This document shows, in pieces, positions 27,825 through 38,651 of a stretch of 64,000 nucleotides of DNA. Position 1 is the first letter of the stretch. Every line of letters starts with the position of its first letter. The translations under genes and the position numbers were made by a program. Source of the DNA: Shinella sp. UYSO24 (GTDB lineage: Bacteria; Pseudomonadota; Alphaproteobacteria; Rhizobiales; Rhizobiaceae); assembly GCA_902167985.1 (NCBI GenBank), contig CABHNZ010000007.1:1-64000 (forward strand), given 5' to 3'. Below the pieces are notes generated by a model that worked only from the letters and a program-made list of their open reading frames with translations, ran no database searches and was not told the origin of the DNA.

Positions 27825-29062
27825 TCAGGCCCTGGCGAGAAAACGCTCCATGCCGCGTGCTGCCGCAAGACCGGTGGCAAAGCAGGCGGTCAGCAGATAG
27901 CCGCCGGTCGGCGCCTCCCAGTCCAGCATCTCGCCGGCAACGAACGTGCCGGGAAGCGCTTTCAGCATGAACCCGTCATCGACGGCATCGAGCGCAACCC
28001 CGCCTGCGACGAGATCGCTTCCGCAATCGGCCTCGGCCGATCGAGAGGAAGCGGCAGCGCCTTGATCCGCCCGGCAAGCTCTGCCGCCGGCATCTGTGCT
28101 GCATCGGGTGTCAGTTCGCGCAGAAGCGCAAGCTTGACGCCCTCGATCCCGGCGCCCTTGCGCAGCCGGTTGGAAAAGCTCGCCTTCTGCCCCTGCTTTT
28201 CCAGATCACGGGCCAGTCGCGCCGCTGTGCGATCCGGCGCCAGATCGAGGATCAGATCCGCCTTGCCATCCTTGAGCAGCCTGTCGCGCAGGGCAGCCGC
28301 ATGGGCATAGACGAGGCTGCCCTCGATCCCATGTTTCGAGATGACGAATTCGCCCCGCTGAGATCCGGCATCGGAGGTCGCCATCACCGATTTGACCGGC
28401 GCGCCCGAAAACCGCTCGCGAAACGTCTCGCTCCAGAGAATGTCGAAACCGCAATTGGCCGGCAGGAAGTCAAAGGTCTCGACACCCTTTTCCGCAAGCC
28501 ACGGCATCCAGGCGGCATCCGAGCCGAGCCGCGGCCAGCTTGCGCCGCCGAGCGCCAGAAGCACGGCCTCGGCCTGCACCGTCAGCGTGTCGTCCGGCGT
28601 CTCAAACATCAGCCCGCCATTCTCGCCAAAACCGCAGAACCGGTGCCGGGTGCGGATCGAAACGCCCTGCGCATCGAGCCGTTTCAGCCATGCGCGCAAG
28701 AGCGGCGAGGCTTTCATCGCGGTAGGAAACACCCGGCCGGATGTGCCGGTAAATGTCTCGGTGCCAAGCCCGGCCGCCCAGTTGCGCACATCCTCCGGCG
28801 TGAAGGCATCGAGCGCTTGGCCCAGCCGCGCTGACGCAGATCCGAAGCGGGTGGCGAAACGCTCATAGGGTTCCGAATGCGTGATGTTCAGCCCGGATTT
28901 GCCGGCCAGCAGGAATTTTCGGGCAAGGCTCGGCATCGCGTCATAGACGGTGATCCGATAAATCTCGCGGTCGAGCACCGCCGAAAGATGCTCGGCCGCC
29001 ATCAGCCCCGCCGGCCCGCCGCCGATGATTGCGATCTCTTGTGTCTTGGTTGCCGGTGTCAT
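27825..29062 (-). CDS. FAD-dependent oxidoreductase, HI0933/BaiN family
   Basis: Flavoprotein of the HI0933/YhiN family. The dinucleotide-binding motif is [17 protein letters not shown] at the N-terminus, followed by [15 protein letters not shown] (family signature), [17 protein letters not shown] and [19 protein letters not shown] is missing near 28019 ([17 protein letters not shown]); restored, the gene runs to 27825 and gives 412 residues, with the family C-terminal block [20 protein letters not shown]. Substrate unknown: homologues include a bile-acid 7-dehydroxylation flavoprotein, but most are uncharacterised. Confidence 0.85.
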
Positions 29063-29267
29063 GGTCTTCGGTTACGGCAGATTGGCGCGCTTTGCCATAG
29101 CTGCGAGCAATGGCATCAAAGTGGAAACCGGTTTTGCGTCCGCAATTGCGTGGGAAAAAGGCGATAGAACGGTTTCGCCTTCCGAGGGAAGGTGGAAATG
29201 TTCTATTGCCGCCACGGTGGCCCGCCCGTTAAAGTCCCGCCATATTTGAAAACTGTTCGGGTGGGAT

Positions 29268-30197
29268 ATGCTGGATCTGCAGGCGATCGTCGACGAGATA
29301 CACGAAAAGCTGACGCCGCGGCTCGGCGAGGGCAAGGTGGCGGATTACATTCCGCAGCTCGCCCATGTCGACCCGAAGAAGTTCGGCATTTCTGTCATCA
29401 CCGTCGATGGCGAGGTCTACAAGGCCGGCGATTGCGATGAACCCTTCTCGATCCAGAGCGTTTCGAAGGTCTTCACGCTCACGCTGGCACTCGGCAAGCA
29501 TGGCGAAAACACCTGGAACCGCGTCGGCCGTGAACCCTCGGGGTCCGCCTTCAACTCCATCGTCCAGCTGGAGCATGAGGAAGGAAAGCCGCGCAATCCC
29601 TTCATCAATGCCGGCGCCATCGCCATCAGCGATCTGGTTCTTGCCGGCCATACGCCGCGCGAGGCGATTGGCGAAATCGTCCGCTTCGTCCGCTATCTCG
29701 CCGACGACGAGACGATCAGCATCGATCCCGACGTCGCAAAGTCGGAGCAGGCGACGGGCTACCGCAATTTCGCGCTCGCCAATTTCATGCGCTCCTTCGG
29801 CAAGCTCACCCATCCGGTGGAACATGTGCTCGGCGTCTATTTCCACCATTGCGCCATCGCCATCACCTGCAGCCAGCTGGCCCATGCCGGCCTGTTTCTG
29901 GCGGCGGGCGGCAAGAACCCGCTGACGGGCCACACCGTCGTCTCCAGCCAGCGGGCACGACGCATCAATGCGCTCATGCTCACCTGCGGCCATTACGACG
30001 GGTCTGGCGATTTCGCCTACAGGGTCGGCCTGCCGGGCAAGAGCGGCGTCGGCGGCGGTATTCTGGCCGTCGCACCGGGCCGCGCTTCCGTTGCCGTTTG
30101 GTCGCCGGGCCTCAATCACAACGGCAATTCGCTGATCGGCTCGCTGGCGCTCGAAATGCTGGCCGCCAAGACCGGCTGGTCCGTCTTCGGCCATTGA
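29268..30197 (+). CDS. glsA: glutaminase
   Basis: Hydrolyses L-glutamine to glutamate and ammonia. 309 residues, intact, typical for the serine-dependent beta-lactamase-like GlsA/YbaS family. The nucleophile Ser-x-x-Lys motif is in [16 protein letters not shown]. Further blocks are [30 protein letters not shown], and [33 protein letters not shown] 29268 follows GGGTGGGA. Monocistronic: a bidirectional terminator follows at 30223. Confidence 0.95.
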   Translation: MLDLQAIVDEIHEKLTPRLGEGKVADYIPQLAHVDPKKFGISVITVDGEVYKAGDCDEPFSIQSVSKVFTLTLALGKHGENTWNRVGREPSGSAFNSIVQLEHEEGKPRNPFINAGAIAISDLVLAGHTPREAIGEIVRFVRYLADDETISIDPDVAKSEQATGYRNFALANFMRSFGKLTHPVEHVLGVYFHHCAIAITCSQLAHAGLFLAAGGKNPLTGHTVVSSQRARRINALMLTCGHYDGSGDFAYRVGLPGKSGVGGGILAVAPGRASVAVWSPGLNHNGNSLIGSLALEMLAAKTGWSVFGH

Positions 30198-30222
30198 TCC
30201 GGCCCATCGATGTTGCAAAGAA

Positions 30223-30252
30223 AAAGGGCCCGGTCGCTTAACCGGGCCCTTT
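30223..30252. terminator. bidirectional terminator between glsA and tctA
   Basis: AAAGGGCCCGGT (30223-30234) pairs perfectly with ACCGGGCCCTTT (30241-30252) around a six-base loop, with A and T stretches on both sides. It serves the converging glsA (plus) and tctA (minus) transcripts. Confidence 0.9.
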
Positions 30253-30276
30253 CGCGTTCGTCCTGGGAGGTGACGA

Positions 30277-31793
30277 TCAGTCTTCGCTGGCGGCCAGCTG
30301 CGAGAGCGCATTGCCCTGTCCGCGGGCACGCAGGATGAGCGGCAGGATCAGCGCAAGTGCCGCAAGGAAGAGCAGCACGGCGGCAATCGGCGAAGTGAAG
30401 AGCACCGTCACATCGCCCTGGCTGATCGAAAGCGCCCGGCGCAGCTGCTGTTCGGCAAGCGGCCCGAGGATGAGCCCGACGATGACGGGCGCGATCGGAT
30501 AATCGAAGACGCGCATGACATAGGCGAGCAGGCCGAAGACGAGCAGCATGCCAAGCTCGAAGACCGAAGGATTGGCGCCGATCGTGCCGAGTGTGGCAAA
30601 CATCAGGATGCCGCCATAGAGCCACGGCTTCGGAATGGTCAGAAGCTTCACCCAGAGGCCGACCAGCGGCAGGTTCAGAACCAGAAGCATGAAGTTGGCG
30701 ATCAGCAGCGAGGCGATCAGGCCCCAGACGAGCTGCGGATTGGTCGCGAAAAGCAGCGGTCCCGGCTGCAGCCCGTATTGCTGGAAGCCGGCCAGCATGA
30801 TCGCAGCCGTCGCAGATGTCGGCAGGCCGAGCGTCAGGAGCGGCACAAGCGTGCCGGCAGCAGAGGCATTGTTGGCCGCTTCCGGTCCGGCAACGCCTTC
30901 GATCGCGCCGTCGCCGAACTCTTCCGGATGCTTGCTCAGCTTCTTTTCCGTCGCATAGGAGAGGAAGGTGCCGATCTCGCGCCGCCGGCCGGCATCGCAC
31001 CGATCGGGAAGCCGATCACCGTGCCGCGTAGCCAGGCCTTCCAAGAACGCCCCCAGTCCTTCGCCGTCATCCAGACGGAACCCCTGACGGCTTCGATCCG
31101 GTCGGGCGCCTGTGCGCCCTGTGCCGCGATATAAAGCGTCTCGCCGATCGCAAACATCGCAACCGCCATCGTCGTCACCTCGATCCCGTCGAGGAGATCC
31201 GGCACGCCGAAGGAAAGCCGGTTCTGCCCGGTCAGCTGGTCGATGCCGACAAGCGACAGCGCCAGGCCGATGAACAGCGAGGTGAGGCCCCGCAGGCTGG
31301 AATTGCCGAAGGCGGAAGACACGGTGACGAAGGCCAGCACCATCAGCGCGAAATATTCGCGCGGGCCGAAGACCAGCGCCAGCTTGACGATGTAGGGCGC
31401 GATGAAGGCAAGCGCCAGCGTCGCGATCAGGCCGGCAACGAAGGAGCCGATGGCAGCCGTGGCGAGCGCCGGGCCACCACGTCCCTTGCGGGCCATCTTG
31501 TTGCCCTCGAGCGCCGTCACGATCGAGGCACTCTCGCCCGGCGTGTTGAGGAGGATCGACGTGGTCGAACCCCCATACATGCCGCCGTAATAGATGCCGG
31601 CAAACATGATCAGCGAACCGGTCGGATCGAGCTGATAGGTCACGGGCAGGAGAAGCGCGACGGTGGTCGCCGGGCCGATGCCGGGCAGAACGCCCACCAT
31701 CGTGCCGAGCGTCACGCCGATCAGCGCATAAAAGAGGTTCATCGGCTCGGCGGCCGAGATGAGCCCCTGCATCAGGAAATCGAATGTGCTCAT
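30277..31793 (-). CDS. tctA: tripartite tricarboxylate transporter, large membrane subunit TctA
   Basis: Main permease of a TctCBA importer for citrate-like acids. About ten to twelve helices. The signature region near residue 40-60 is [21 protein letters not shown], then [22 protein letters not shown], both diagnostic. In the second half are [23 protein letters not shown] and [25 protein letters not shown] is missing near 30975 ([14 protein letters not shown]); restored length is 505 residues, the family norm. Last gene of tctC-tctB-tctA on the minus strand, 21 bases after tctB. Confidence 0.93.
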
Positions 31794-31814
31794 GATCTTA
31801 CTTTCGCGAACCGG

Positions 31815-32319
31815 TCACTGGACAAGGCTTTCCAGGAAGTTTTCCAGAGGCCCTGCGGGCAGCGACAATTGCAGGACGATGGAAAACAGCCACCAGATGG
31901 CAAACGACATGACGATGCGACCGGTATCGTCACCCAAGCCTGCGCGCGCCGAAACCGGCCGCCGCGAGACCGAAAAGACAGCCCGTCGCAATCGAGAAGC
32001 CGGCGATGCGGATGAGGATCATCTGTGCCAGAAGTCCCGCGACGACCCATACGACCGGGCCGATCTCCTGTTTCTCGCGCGCCGGAAAATCATGCCTAAA
32101 GCCGGCAAACACCGTCCAGATTGCAAGTCCGACGAGACAGGCCGCGATCCAGGTGGGGATCGTTGCAGGCCCGACCTGCGAATAGCCGGCCGCGCCGCGC
32201 AAGTGCGCGACGTCAAAGAAGATCACGGCGGCGATCACCACCAGCAGGGCGGCGATGACAAGCGCCGCCCAGTCGGGGCGGCGCTCCTTCATTGGTGTTG
32301 TCTTGCCTGAAGCGCTCAT
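31815..32319 (-). CDS. tctB: tripartite tricarboxylate transporter, small membrane subunit TctB
   Basis: Four predicted helices: [19 protein letters not shown] near the start, [40 protein letters not shown], and a last one around [16 protein letters not shown]. The frame breaks near 31937 ([16 protein letters not shown]). Unlike most breaks here, this needs one base removed (GGG to GG) or two added. Reconstructed length is 167 residues, normal for TctB. ATG 32319 overlaps the tctC stop. Confidence 0.82.
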
Positions 32320-33259
32320 TTGACCAGTCCGATATCCTTGAGGATCGTCTCGGTGGAGGCGATGTCCTTGGCAAGCTGCTCATCGAAGGCCGGGCCGGAA
32401 AGATAGGTGTCGGACCAGCCCTTGGTCTTCAGCGTGTCCTGCCAGCCCTTGGACTTTTCGAGCTTCTCGATATCGGCGGAGATCGCAGCCTTCTGTTCGG
32501 CCGTGATGCCGGGGGCAGCGGCCACCATGCGCCAGTTCTGGATCACCACGTCGAGACCGGATTCCTTCAGCGTCGGGGCATCGACGCCCTCGATCCGCTT
32601 GTCGGCGGAGATCGCGATCAGCCGCAGCGTACCGGCCTTCACCTGCGATTCCATTTCGCCATAGGAGGAGATGCCGGCCGTCACCTGGCCGCCGAGAATG
32701 GCAGCCAGTGCCTCGCCGCCGCCGGAGAATGCGATATAGTTGATCTTGGTCGGATCGACGCCGGCCGTCTTGGCAATCAGGCCTGCGGTGATGTGGTCCG
32801 TACCGCCGGCCGAGCCGCCACCCCAGGAAACAGCGCCCGGATTGGCCTTCAGCTTGGCGACGAGATCGGCCACCGACTTGATGTCGGAAGAGGTGGGAAC
32901 GACGATCGCTTCATATTCGCCGGTCAGGCGTGCGATCGGGGTCACGTCCTTCAGCGTCACCGGCGACTTGTTGGTGAGAATGGCGCCGACCATCACGTAA
33001 CCCGTCACCATCAGCGCGTTCGGATTGCCCTTCTGCTGGCTGGCGAACTGGGCAATGCCGATCGTGCCGCCGGCACCCGGTACGTTGACGACCTGAACCT
33101 TCTTGGAAATCTTTTCCTGCTGCAGCACGGTCTGCAGCGAACGGGCGGTCTGGTCCCAGCCGCGCCGGGGGCTGCCGGCGCCATGATCGAATAATCGGCG
33201 GCGTAAGCGGGAAGTGCCATTGCGCCGGCCAGAATGGTGGTCAGAAGAAAATGCTTCAA
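32316..33259 (-). CDS. tctC: tripartite tricarboxylate transporter substrate-binding protein TctC
   Basis: Periplasmic binding protein of the Bug/TctC family. TTG at 33259 lies downstream of GGAGG and opens a Sec signal, [21 protein letters not shown] is missing near 33170, restoring the TctC hallmark [20 protein letters not shown]. Other landmarks are [16 protein letters not shown] and [15 protein letters not shown]. Length about 314 residues, family norm. First gene of the tct operon; a direct repeat resembling an OmpR-type site lies upstream. The ligand is probably a di- or tricarboxylate but is not proven. Confidence 0.9.
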
Positions 33260-33409
33260 GGGTCGATCCTCCAAAGGCGCCGCTGCGGGCGCGTCTCTTG
33301 TTTTCGTGAAAGCAAGGACGGATCGGTCGGTGTTGCGCACCGGCCCCAAATCTCCTCCCATCATCACGCGAGACCCCGCCTCCACAACGGGGTGCCTCAC
33401 GCGTAAGCG

Positions 33410-33439
33410 ATCATATGAAGCTGACATTTGGCTGACATT
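33410..33439 (-). promoter_or_regulatory. putative TctD-binding direct repeat and -10 box upstream of tctC
   Basis: Reading the minus strand, AATGTCAGC occurs twice at 11-base spacing (33439-33431 and 33428-33420), followed four bases later by TATGAT (33415-33410), a plausible -10. Direct repeats one helical turn apart overlapping the -35 region are the usual binding site of OmpR-class activators such as TctD, encoded at 35.4 kb. Confidence 0.5.
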
Positions 33440-33507
33440 GCCCGCGACCTTCTTCGCGGTGAGCAATTTTCGGTAATGAAATCCGGGCGTCACCCTGTGC
33501 CGGATCG

Positions 33508-34605
33508 CTATTTGTGCAGCCGCAGAACCTCGTTCCAGCGGGCGATCAGCCGGGCGCGCTTCACCTGATCGAGATAGACCATCAATCCGAGACTGACAGG
33601 CACGGGCTTCAACTGCCCGCCGAGCAGCTCGCGCATCGTAGTGGCCGTATTGTTGCCGGCAACCTCCGGGCTGACGGCGGGGATCTGCAATTCGCGGGCC
33701 ATGATCGTCTGGCCCTCTTTCGACATCAGGAATTGCAGATAGAGCTTGCCGAGATCCGGCGAGGCGGCAGCATGCGGCACGAGCCCGATCCGCGACATCA
33801 CCACCGTATAATCCTTCGGCAGAAGGATGCCGACTTCCGGGTGCCGCGCCGCCCAGTCCGACGCATAGGAGCCGACGATATTGTAGCCGAGCAGAAAACG
33901 CCCGTCCGCCACCCGTTCGAGGATCGCCTCGCTGGTGGAATAGAGTTTGACGCCCGCTTCGCCCATGGCGCCGATGACGGACCAGATATCGCCGAACTGT
34001 TCCTGATCGCGCGACATGAAGAGAAAGCCGACGCCCGAGCGCTCGATATCATAGGTGCCGATCCGCCCCCGGATCGCCGGCCCTTCCGATTTCAGGAATT
34101 CGACCAGTTCCGCCCGCGTCGCAGGCGGCTTCCGGTCCTTGAAGGCCGGTTTGTTGTAAACGAAGACGGCAGGCTCGAAGGTGAGCGCATAGACCGTGTC
34201 GCGCCAGTTCGCCCAGTCCGGCCAGCGGTCGCTCATCGGCAACAGGCTTGCCTGCGCATAGCCGTCATTGGCGAGTTTGACCTGCAGGTCCATGGCGGAC
34301 GAGAAAGCAAAGTCCGCCGTCTTTTCATGCGCGTCCGTCTCATGGACGATCCGGTCATAGATCTCGCCGGTCAGCATGTCCTCGTAGCGAACGGAAATAT
34401 TCGGATAGACCTCCTGGAAGCCCTTGATCATCGGCGCTGCAAGCGGCTCGTCGAGCGAGGAATAGATCGTCATCACCCGCGCATCGGCCCGGCCGGATGG
34501 CGCAGGAAACACCGCCGCGCCGGCCAATGCCGGCACGGGACAGAGCGCCAGCGCCGAAAGCGCGGCGAAAACCGCTCCGGCGAAATGCGGAAAAATCCTC
34601 CTCAT
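33508..34605 (-). CDS. periplasmic solute-binding protein (Fe3+/AfuA-like family) next to tctDE
   Basis: 365 residues from ATG 34605; the open frame upstream of it is not protein-like. Signal peptide MRRIFPHFAGAVFAALSALALC, mature start near GAAVFPAPSG. The body has VMTIYSSLDEPLAAPMIKGFQEVYPNISVRYEDM, the binding-protein type II fold of iron and 2-aminoethylphosphonate binders, and late KDYTVVMSRIGLVPHAAASPDLGKLYLQFLMS. No permease or ATPase is linked to it. Genes like this often accompany TctDE-type kinases, where the loaded binding protein is thought to stimulate the sensor. Frame intact. That role is inference. Confidence 0.75.
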   Translation of the reverse strand: MRRIFPHFAGAVFAALSALALCPVPALAGAAVFPAPSGRADARVMTIYSSLDEPLAAPMIKGFQEVYPNISVRYEDMLTGEIYDRIVHETDAHEKTADFAFSSAMDLQVKLANDGYAQASLLPMSDRWPDWANWRDTVYALTFEPAVFVYNKPAFKDRKPPATRAELVEFLKSEGPAIRGRIGTYDIERSGVGFLFMSRDQEQFGDIWSVIGAMGEAGVKLYSTSEAILERVADGRFLLGYNIVGSYASDWAARHPEVGILLPKDYTVVMSRIGLVPHAAASPDLGKLYLQFLMSKEGQTIMARELQIPAVSPEVAGNNTATTMRELLGGQLKPVPVSLGLMVYLDQVKRARLIARWNEVLRLHK

Positions 34606-34799
34606 CCGGTTACGATGCCCCGGCCGCTGCCGCCGCGCAAGACCACCGGTGCGAAGCCGCTGGTTTTGAAGAGAGGTTTCCGCCTTGTAATGCGCCCGTC
34701 CCTGCCTACCTGAGTGCGGCGTGGCAGGCCGGATGGGCAAGACCTTACGGGGCGCAAGCCCTATGGGTCAGGGGCCACGCACAACAAAGGTCATACCCC

Positions 34800-35306
34800 A
34801 TGTCTCTTTCGCTCTATGATGTTTCCGTGCCGGCCTTCCTGCGCGGCTTTGCCAATCTTTCCGAGATCCTGAAAAAGGCCGAGGCCTTCGCCACCGAAAA
34901 GGGTCTCTCCGAAAATGATCTCACCGATGCCCGGCTGATCGAGGACATGCTGCCGCTGATCGGCCAGATCCAGCGCGCCAGCGACACGGCGAAATTCGTC
35001 GCAGTCCGTGTCGGCGGTATCGAAAACGTGCCGATGGCTGACGAGGAAAAGACCTTTGCCGACCTTCATGCCCGTATCGACAGGACGGTCGAAATCCTCA
35101 AAGGCCTCGATCCGGCCTCGATGGCCGACAAGGAAGGCATCGAAGTGGTGCTGAAGACCCGCAATGGCGAAACCAGGTTTACCGGCCGCGATTACGTGCT
35201 CGGCTTTGCCCTGCCCAACTTCTATTTCCATGTGACGACCGCCTACGCCATCCTGCGCCACAAGGGCGTGCCGATCGGCAAGATGGATTATCTCGGCACC
35301 CGCTGA
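34800..35306 (+). CDS. DUF1993 family protein
   Basis: 168 residues from ATG 34800. Begins MSLSLYDVSVPAFLRGFANLSEIL, the characteristic DUF1993 opening. The middle has DMLPLIGQIQRASDTAKF and KTFADLHARIDRTVEILKGL, and the end has ALPNFYFHVTTAYAILRHKGVPIGKMDYLG, where the conserved His-containing helix resembles DinB-like four-helix bundles. Soluble, cytoplasmic. Function unknown. Frame intact. Confidence 0.88.
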   Translation: MSLSLYDVSVPAFLRGFANLSEILKKAEAFATEKGLSENDLTDARLIEDMLPLIGQIQRASDTAKFVAVRVGGIENVPMADEEKTFADLHARIDRTVEILKGLDPASMADKEGIEVVLKTRNGETRFTGRDYVLGFALPNFYFHVTTAYAILRHKGVPIGKMDYLGTR

Positions 35307-35381
35307 GGCCCATTCGACAGCCCTCTCGTGACTTCCCGTCGCCGCATCTGTAGATTGATGCGGCGAACGGGGAGAGAGTGG

Positions 35382-36056
35382 TTGCGCATACTTCTGGTGG
35401 AGGACAATGCGGCATTGGCCGAAGGGCTGGTGGCGATCCTGAAGGGCAGCGGCTATGCCGTCGATCTCGTCGGCGATGGCGCCTCGGCCGAAGCCGTGGC
35501 TGCCGCTGAAAACTACGATCTCGTCATCCTCGATCTGAACCTGCCGGAAATGGATGGTCTCGATGTGCTGCGTTCCATGCGGGCGCGGCAGAACCGGGCA
35601 GCCGTGATGATCCTGACCGCCCGCGGCACGCCAGAAGAGCGCGTTCGCGGTCTCGATCTCGGTGCCGACGACTATCTCATCAAACCCTTCGACATTTCGG
35701 AATTCGAGGCGCGGGTGCGCGTGCTTTTGCGCCGTCAGGCGGGGTTGCGCAGCTCGATCGTCACCTTTGGCGGCGTCACATTCGATCTGACCTCGCGCAC
35801 CTTTTCCGACGGCCTCGTGCCGCTCGATATTCCGGCCCGCGAGGTGGCGCTTCTGGAACTGCTCTTCCTGCGTGCCGGCAAGGTCGTCTCCAAGGAGGCG
35901 ATCAACAGCTCGCTCACCGGCTTCGATGACGAACTGTCGCCCAATGCCATCGAGCAATATGTCAGCCGCCTGCGCCGCCGACTGGCAGCCCATGGCCTGA
36001 CGGTCCGCACCGCCCGCGGCATCGGCTACTATCTGGAAAAGCTGGCAGCCGAATGA
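35382..36056 (+). CDS. tctD: OmpR-family response regulator TctD
   Basis: 224 residues. I chose TTG 35382, preceded by GGGGAGAGAG and giving LRILLVEDNAAL at the very start; ATG 35358 would add eight residues. Receiver domain: acidic pocket VEDN, phospho-acceptor Asp in ILDLNLPEMDG, switch Thr in MILTARGT, Lys in LIKPFD. The C-terminal winged helix has PAREVALLELLFLRAGKVVSKEAI and YVSRLRRRLAAHGLTVRTARGIGYYL. It should activate tctCBA in response to tricarboxylates; a candidate site is at 33410-33439. Its stop overlaps the kinase start. Confidence 0.9.
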   Translation: MRILLVEDNAALAEGLVAILKGSGYAVDLVGDGASAEAVAAAENYDLVILDLNLPEMDGLDVLRSMRARQNRAAVMILTARGTPEERVRGLDLGADDYLIKPFDISEFEARVRVLLRRQAGLRSSIVTFGGVTFDLTSRTFSDGLVPLDIPAREVALLELLFLRAGKVVSKEAINSSLTGFDDELSPNAIEQYVSRLRRRLAAHGLTVRTARGIGYYLEKLAAE

Positions 36057-37475
36057 TCGGAACCAAGCCTGCCTCCTCGGCTCCCGTCGCCTATTCGCTG
36101 CGTCGCAGGCTTCTGGCCTGGCTTCTGGTCGCCACTGCCGTGATCGGCGTCGCGGCCTTGTTCGACACCTGGGACGAGGCCGTCGATACCGCAAACGAAG
36201 TGTCGGATCGCGTTCTGGCGGGCTCGGCGCTTGCGATTGCCGAACGGGTCATCGTTTCCGAAAGCGGCGCGCTGGAAGTCGATATCCCCTATGTCGCGCT
36301 GGAAATGCTGACCTCGGCGGCACAGGACAGGGTGTTCTACCGCGTTGAAGGCCCGCCCGGCCATTTCATCACCGGCTACGAGACGCTGCCCTCGATAGAG
36401 CGGCGCGAAGGTCAGCTCACCGCCTTTGGCGACGCGCTTTTTCGCGGCGAGCCGATCCGCATTGCAGCGCTCTCCCGCTCTGCCTCCACCGGCATCAATT
36501 CCGTGCCCTTCGTCGTCACCGTCGCCGAAACCACCATCGCCCGCCAGCAGCTGGCTCAGGCCCTGATCGTCCGCTCCGGTCTGCGCCTCCTTCTGATGAT
36601 CGTCGGCGCTGCCGTCATCGTCTGGGTGGCCGTCACCATGTCGCTGGAACCGCTCTACCGGTTGAGCGAGGCGATTGCCGAACGTAGCCCGGATGATCTC
36701 CATCCGATCCGCCAGCGGGTGCCGAGCGAGGTTCAGGGCCTTGTCGATACGGTCAATTCCTTCATGGTGCGACTGGAAGGTTCGCTGGATGCGCTCAGAC
36801 ATTTCACCGGCAACGCCAGCCATCAGCTGCGCACGCCGCTTGCCATCATCCGCACCCAGCTGGCGCTCGCCGATCGCGGCGCCGATCTGACGGAGGCGCG
36901 CGCCGCCGCCCGCAAGGCGGATGAGGCGGTCGCCAATGCCGAGCGCATTCTCGCCCAGCTTCTCCTGATGGCACGGATCGATGCCTCGTCGCGCCAGACG
37001 GCGATGCAGCGCTTGGACCTCACCGAGCTTGCCCGTGCCGCCACCGCCGATCATGTGCCCGGTGCCGCAGAAGCCGGCATCGATCTCGGCTTCGAGGGCG
37101 AGGATGGCCTTTCGGTCATGGTCGAACCGCTGCTGATCGGCGAGATGCTGAAAAACCTTCTCGGCAATGCGCTCCTTTATGCCGGCAAGGGCAGCGAGGT
37201 CACGGTACGCGTCGAGCGTGGCGATGGCGCCGTATGCCTCGAAGTCGAGGATGACGGCCCCGGCATCCCGGCGGAAAAGCGCGCCATCGTGCTGCGCCGC
37301 TTCGAGCGGGGCGGGGAGCGAGGCGCAACGGACAAGCCCGCAACAGCCTCCGGCACAGGCCTCGGCCTGCCGATCGTCGAAGAAATCGCCCGCCTGCATG
37401 GCGCAACGATGGAGCTCACGGATGGCCGCGCGCAAGGGCTTGAAGGTTATCCTCCGTTTTCCCTTAGCCGGATAA
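36053..37475 (+). CDS. tctE: sensor histidine kinase TctE
   Basis: Partner kinase of TctD. ATG 36053 overlaps the tctD stop. Membrane helix LLAWLLVATAVIGVAALFDTW, a periplasmic sensor domain of about 140 residues (TctE N-terminal type, with MLTSAAQDRVFYRVEGPPG), second helix LRLLLMIVGAAVIVWVAVTM, then HAMP-like linker. The H-box is FTGNASHQLRTPLAIIRTQ, the N-box NLLGNALLYAG, and G-boxes DDGPGIP and GTGLGLPIVEEI. Near 37430 a GC unit appears lost in a GCGCGC run, so the end DGRARKGLKVILRFPLAG is in another frame; the true stop is 37475 and the length 474. Confidence 0.9.
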
Positions 37476-37492
37476 GAAGGCGAGACAGCCTT

Positions 37493-38651
37493 CTATTGCT
37501 GATGAATGCGCTGGCCGCCGATCCATGTGCTCTTCATGCCGAGATCTTCGGTCAGCACCACGAAATCCGCATCGAAACCGGGTTTGAGCAAACCCTTGCG
37601 ATCCGCCACGCGGGCCGCTTCGGCGGGGTAGAGGCTTGCCATCCGGATCGCTTCTTCAAGCGGCAGGCCAAGCCTCTCATGCACGAAGCGCACGGAAGAG
37701 ATCATGTCGATATCGGCGCCGGCAAGCGTTCCGTCGGCCAGCGTCAGCCGTCCGTCGCGGCGCAGGATTTCGCGGCCGTTGAGGGTAAAGCTCTGCATGT
37801 CTGTGCCGATCGGCGACATCGCATCGGTGACGATGAAAATCCGGCCCGGACCCTTCTTGGCCCGAAGCGCCACGCCCATCGCCGCCGGATCCACATGGAT
37901 ACCGTCGCAGATCAGCCCCGCATGAAGCGTGCCGATATCGAGCGCCGCACCCACCACGCCCGGCTGGCGATGGCCAAGCTGGCTCATGGCGTTGAAGAGA
38001 TGCGTGACGCTGCGCGCGCCGGCCTTCGCATAGTCGGCAGCGGTTGCATAGGACGCATCCGTATGCCCGAGACTGACGATGATGCCGGCGTCAGCGAGCG
38101 CTAAGACCTGTGCGGCCGTGACATTCTCCGGCGCGATGGTCGAGATCAGCGCGCCAAAATGGCCTTGGCAGGAGAGAATGAGGTCGAGATCGGCGGCATC
38201 CATCGGCCGGATCAGCGCCGGGTCATGGGCGCTTGCGGGCAAGTGAGAGATGCGGCCCTTCCAGATGCAGGCCGAGAAAGCCCGGCACACCCTCGGCCGC
38301 CGCCTGCTTGCCGGCTTCGACGGTGGCGGCGGTAATCTCGTATGTATCGGTAATCAGCGTCGGCAGCAGCGCCGTCGTGCCGAATTTCGCATGCGCCGCG
38401 CAGATCTGCCGCAGTCCTTCGACAGTCGGCTCTTCATTGAGAAGCACGCCCCCGCCGCCATTCACCTGCAGATCGATGAACCCGGGTACGATCAGCGCGC
38501 CCCCGGCGGGCACGGTCTTGGTGCCTGCCGGAAGTTGGTCCGCATCGGCAATCGCCACGATCCGCGCACCGTCGATGATGAGGGCCGCATCCTCATGCCA
38601 GATCTCGCCGTCGAAAATCCGCGCTCCGGTGATTGCCGTCTGATCGGTCAT
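37493..38651 (-). CDS. nagA: N-acetylglucosamine-6-phosphate deacetylase
   Basis: Deacetylates GlcNAc-6-P to glucosamine-6-P. The amidohydrolase fold has VPGFIDLQVNGGGG at the start, metal ligands in LHLEGPHLS, then SLGHTDASYATA, THLFNAMSQLGHRQPG, and the catalytic Asp in IVTDAMSPIG. The frame changes near 38237: LSLARK-GAHDPALIRPM requires two more bases (a GG lost from AAGGGCGCC). Reconstructed length is 386. ATG 38651 overlaps the stop of the SIS gene (ATGA). Fourth gene of the minus-strand operon nagK-like, gntR, SIS, nagA. Confidence 0.92.
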
